A stretch of DNA of 7,452 bases from Victivallales bacterium (GTDB lineage Bacteria > Verrucomicrobiota > Lentisphaeria > Victivallales > UBA1829). Below the pieces are notes generated by a model. The model was not told where the DNA came from, searched no databases, and was given only the letters and a program-made list of their open reading frames with translations. Of this stretch, positions 6,123 through 7,452 are shown piece after piece. The DNA is taken from assembly GCA_016285335.1 (NCBI GenBank), contig JAEEQO010000152.1, forward strand, positions 1 through 7,452, in the 5' to 3' direction. The stretch's first letter is position 1. Each line of letters starts with the position of its first letter. The position numbers were made by a program, and so were the translations under genes.

Positions 6123-7076
6123 ATGAGCATAAAACCCCGCGCCGGAAACAACCGCACCGTCGTGCTCGACGACGCCCGGAAAGAGGTTCTGGCGCGGGAA
6201 CTTTCTTTTCCGCCGGACGTGCCGCTGTCAGCTGAGGAAGCCGTGAACCGGCTCTTCCTCGGCGACTGCACGCAGATCATGCCGCGTCTGCCGGAGGGAT
6301 TCGCCGTGATGGCGGTGCTCGACCCGCCGTACAACCTCACGAAGACGTTCAATAAATCTGTCTTCCGCAGCCGGTCCGAGGACGCCTACCGCGACTATCT
6401 CGCGAGCTGGATGCCGCTCGTGAAGCGTCTGGTCCGCCCCGGCGGCGCGGTGTATCTGTGCTGTGACTGGAAATGCACCGCCGCGTGCTTCGAGGTCCTG
6501 CGGCAGCATTTCATCGTGCGGAACCGCATCACGTGGCAGCGCGAAAAAGGGCGCGCCGCGGAGACCAACTGGAAAAACGCCTGCGAGGACATCTGGTATG
6601 CCGTCGCGCCGCCGGAGGACGCGGCCGTCTTCCACGCCGACGCCGTGCGCATGAAACGCAAGGTGATCGCGCCGTACCGCGAGAACGGCCGTCCGAAGGA
6701 CTGGTCCGAGGAGGACGGCGGGAAATTCCGCCTCACCGGCGCCTCGAATTTCTGGGACGACATCTCGGTGCCGTTCTGGTCGATGCCGGAAAATACCGAC
6801 CACCCGGCGCAGAAACCCGAAAAACTCATCGCAAAACTCATCCTCGCCTCGACCGATCCCGGCGATATCGTGCTCGACCCGTTCAGCGGCAGCGGCACGA
6901 CCGCCGTCACAGCGAAAAAGCTCGGGCGTAACTTCACTGCTATCGAGCAGGACCGCGACTACTGCTGCCTCGCGCTCGAACGCCTCCACCGCGCGGACGC
7001 CGACAGGACGATCCAGGGCTACGAGGACGGCGTCTTCTGGGAACGCAACACAAAGCCGAAAAGCCGCCTGTCCTGA
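6123..7076 (+). CDS. Beta-class DNA amino-methyltransferase, no restriction partner in view
   Basis: This 317-residue enzyme is predicted to transfer a methyl group from S-adenosylmethionine to an exocyclic amino group in a specific DNA sequence (N6-adenine, or less likely N4-cytosine). The catalytic motif IV, DPPYNL (67-72), lies near the N-terminus. Motif X, HPAQKPEKLI (227-236), and the SAM-binding motif I, DPFSGSGTT (252-260), follow near the C-terminus, with acidic Glu275 after the next strand. This IV ... X-I order defines the beta class. The variable region between (about 135-220) would hold target recognition; the site cannot be read from the sequence. The tail IQGYEDGVFWERN (297-309) lies beyond the usual fold. 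The ATG is 7 bp after the GH35 stop and has no convincing ribosome binding site, so translation is probably coupled to the GH35 gene. No endonuclease gene lies beside it, so it may be an orphan methylase with a regulatory or protective role, or part of a system whose other genes lie elsewhere. Confidence 0.92.
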   Translation: MSIKPRAGNNRTVVLDDARKEVLARELSFPPDVPLSAEEAVNRLFLGDCTQIMPRLPEGFAVMAVLDPPYNLTKTFNKSVFRSRSEDAYRDYLASWMPLVKRLVRPGGAVYLCCDWKCTAACFEVLRQHFIVRNRITWQREKGRAAETNWKNACEDIWYAVAPPEDAAVFHADAVRMKRKVIAPYRENGRPKDWSEEDGGKFRLTGASNFWDDISVPFWSMPENTDHPAQKPEKLIAKLILASTDPGDIVLDPFSGSGTTAVTAKKLGRNFTAIEQDRDYCCLALERLHRADADRTIQGYEDGVFWERNTKPKSRLS

Positions 7077-7144
7077 GGGGCAGGGGGATCTTCGATCGCG
7101 GAACGCGCCGCCGACCCTTTCCAGTTCATTTTTTTCAACAGGGG

Positions 7145-7161
7145 AAGCGGGGCTTTTTTTT
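7145..7161 (+). terminator. Weak candidate terminator after the methyltransferase
   Basis: AAGC (7145-7148) and GCTT (7152-7155) can pair around a GGG loop, directly running into a run of eight T (7154-7161). The stem is only 4 bp. A second T-run at 7196-7201 follows CCG/CGG (7181-7183, 7193-7195), which could form another weak A/T-rich hairpin. Termination somewhere in 7110-7205 is likely, but the exact site is not clear. Confidence 0.3.
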
Positions 7162-7198
7162 CGATTTTCAAAAAATAATGCCGAAATAAACCCGGTTT

Positions 7199-7227
7199 TT
7201 TCAATCTTTTTTGGAGTGTCTTACAAT
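7199..7227 (+). promoter_or_regulatory. Candidate promoter of the secreted-protein gene
   Basis: TACAAT (7222-7227) is a good -10 box; TTTCAA (7199-7204) sits 17 bp upstream as a weak -35. An alternative is TTGGAG (7211-7216) with TAATTT (7233-7238), spaced 16 bp. Either gives an A-rich leader of about 80-90 nt before the ATG at 7324. Confidence 0.35.
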
Positions 7228-7323
7228 AAATGTAATTTGAGAATCGTTAAGAAGAATGTGTTCCCGTAGTTTATCTTCATCCCTGTTCTTTCCTAACCAA
7301 ACAAAACATGAAAGGGTCTTCGT

Positions 7324-7452
7324 ATGAAACACAACTTTAACAAGATGCTGGCTTCCGGCTCGATCATCGCCGGATCCCTGCTCCTCGCCACGGTCCTCTC
7401 CGCTCAGGCTCCTGCCGGCGGCGTACCCGCTGGCGGCGCGGCACCCGGCGGC
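7324..7452 (+). CDS. Exported Ala/Pro/Gly-rich protein, N-terminal part only (cut by window end)
   Basis: Only 43 codons are visible and the frame is open at the window end. The protein starts with a typical Sec signal peptide: a basic N-region (MKHNFNK), a hydrophobic core at about 12-25 and an Ala-Gln-Ala at 27-29 that may be the cleavage site, although Pro at position 30 would be unusual just after a cut. After it comes a low-complexity run of Pro-Ala-Gly-Gly-like units (30-43). The function cannot be judged from this fragment. AAAGGG (7311-7316) lies 7 nt before ATG 7324 and supports this start. An earlier ATG at 7308 opens a different frame of only 10 codons that ends at 7340, overlapping the real start. 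The gene has its own long A/T-rich upstream region, so it is probably transcribed separately from the methyltransferase. Confidence 0.75.
   Translation, partial: MKHNFNKMLASGSIIAGSLLLATVLSAQAPAGGVPAGGAAPGG

Noticed and set aside
3617..6352. A 911-codon open frame on the - strand opposite the GH35 gene
   Set aside because: It mirrors a certain GH35 gene, has a biased Arg/Val/His/Ala composition with no domain, and arises because G+C-rich third positions remove stops on the other strand.
7087..7107. Short palindromes GATC-TTC-GATC and CGCG-GAA-CGCG after the methyltransferase
   Set aside because: Stems are 4 bp, no T-run follows, and such palindromes are common by chance in G+C-rich DNA. A methylation-linked operator is possible but unsupported.
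7308..7340. A 10-codon upstream frame overlapping the start of the secreted-protein gene as a leader peptide
   Set aside because: It has no ribosome binding site of its own and no biased content such as runs of one regulatory amino acid.

Overview
The window is bacterial: G+C-rich coding sequence, with A/T-rich intergenic segments that carry T-runs and sigma70-type promoters. A large lipoprotein GH35 beta-galactosidase with a C-terminal discoidin-like domain, short pseudopilin-like sequence signatures and TATATT -10 boxes would suit a glycan-degrading member of the PVC group, for example a gut Lentisphaerota such as a Victivallis relative. This assignment rests on style and gene content and is an inference; no marker in the window fixes the taxon.

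All genes read on the + strand. Positions 1-1748 hold two housekeeping genes 18 bp apart: a KDPG/KHG aldolase (eda; its first codons lie outside the window) and peptide chain release factor 2 (prfB), which is encoded in one uninterrupted frame without the usual programmed frameshift. A terminator-like hairpin and a promoter follow at about 1810-1884.

Positions 1977-3492 form a two-gene membrane module. The first gene encodes a 313-residue protein with a 13-histidine run near its N-terminus, about three membrane segments and a C-terminal domain that resembles the globular part of PVC-type pseudopilins. The second encodes a 177-residue protein with about five membrane segments and no recognised family. 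A long hairpin with a T-run (3504-3566) closes the module, so it appears to be its own transcription unit. It is the least explained part of the window and the best candidate for something undescribed, although the sequence does not reveal a function.

Positions 3591-7076 begin with a good promoter (TTGAAA, 16 bp, TATATT), followed by the GH35 lipoprotein and, 7 bp after its stop, a beta-class DNA methyltransferase with no restriction enzyme beside it. The two are probably co-transcribed. An A/T-rich intergenic region (7077-7323) with weak terminator and promoter candidates leads to the start of a gene for an exported Ala/Pro/Gly-rich protein that is cut by the window end.

No tRNA, rRNA, CRISPR array, insertion sequence or recognisable riboswitch was seen.
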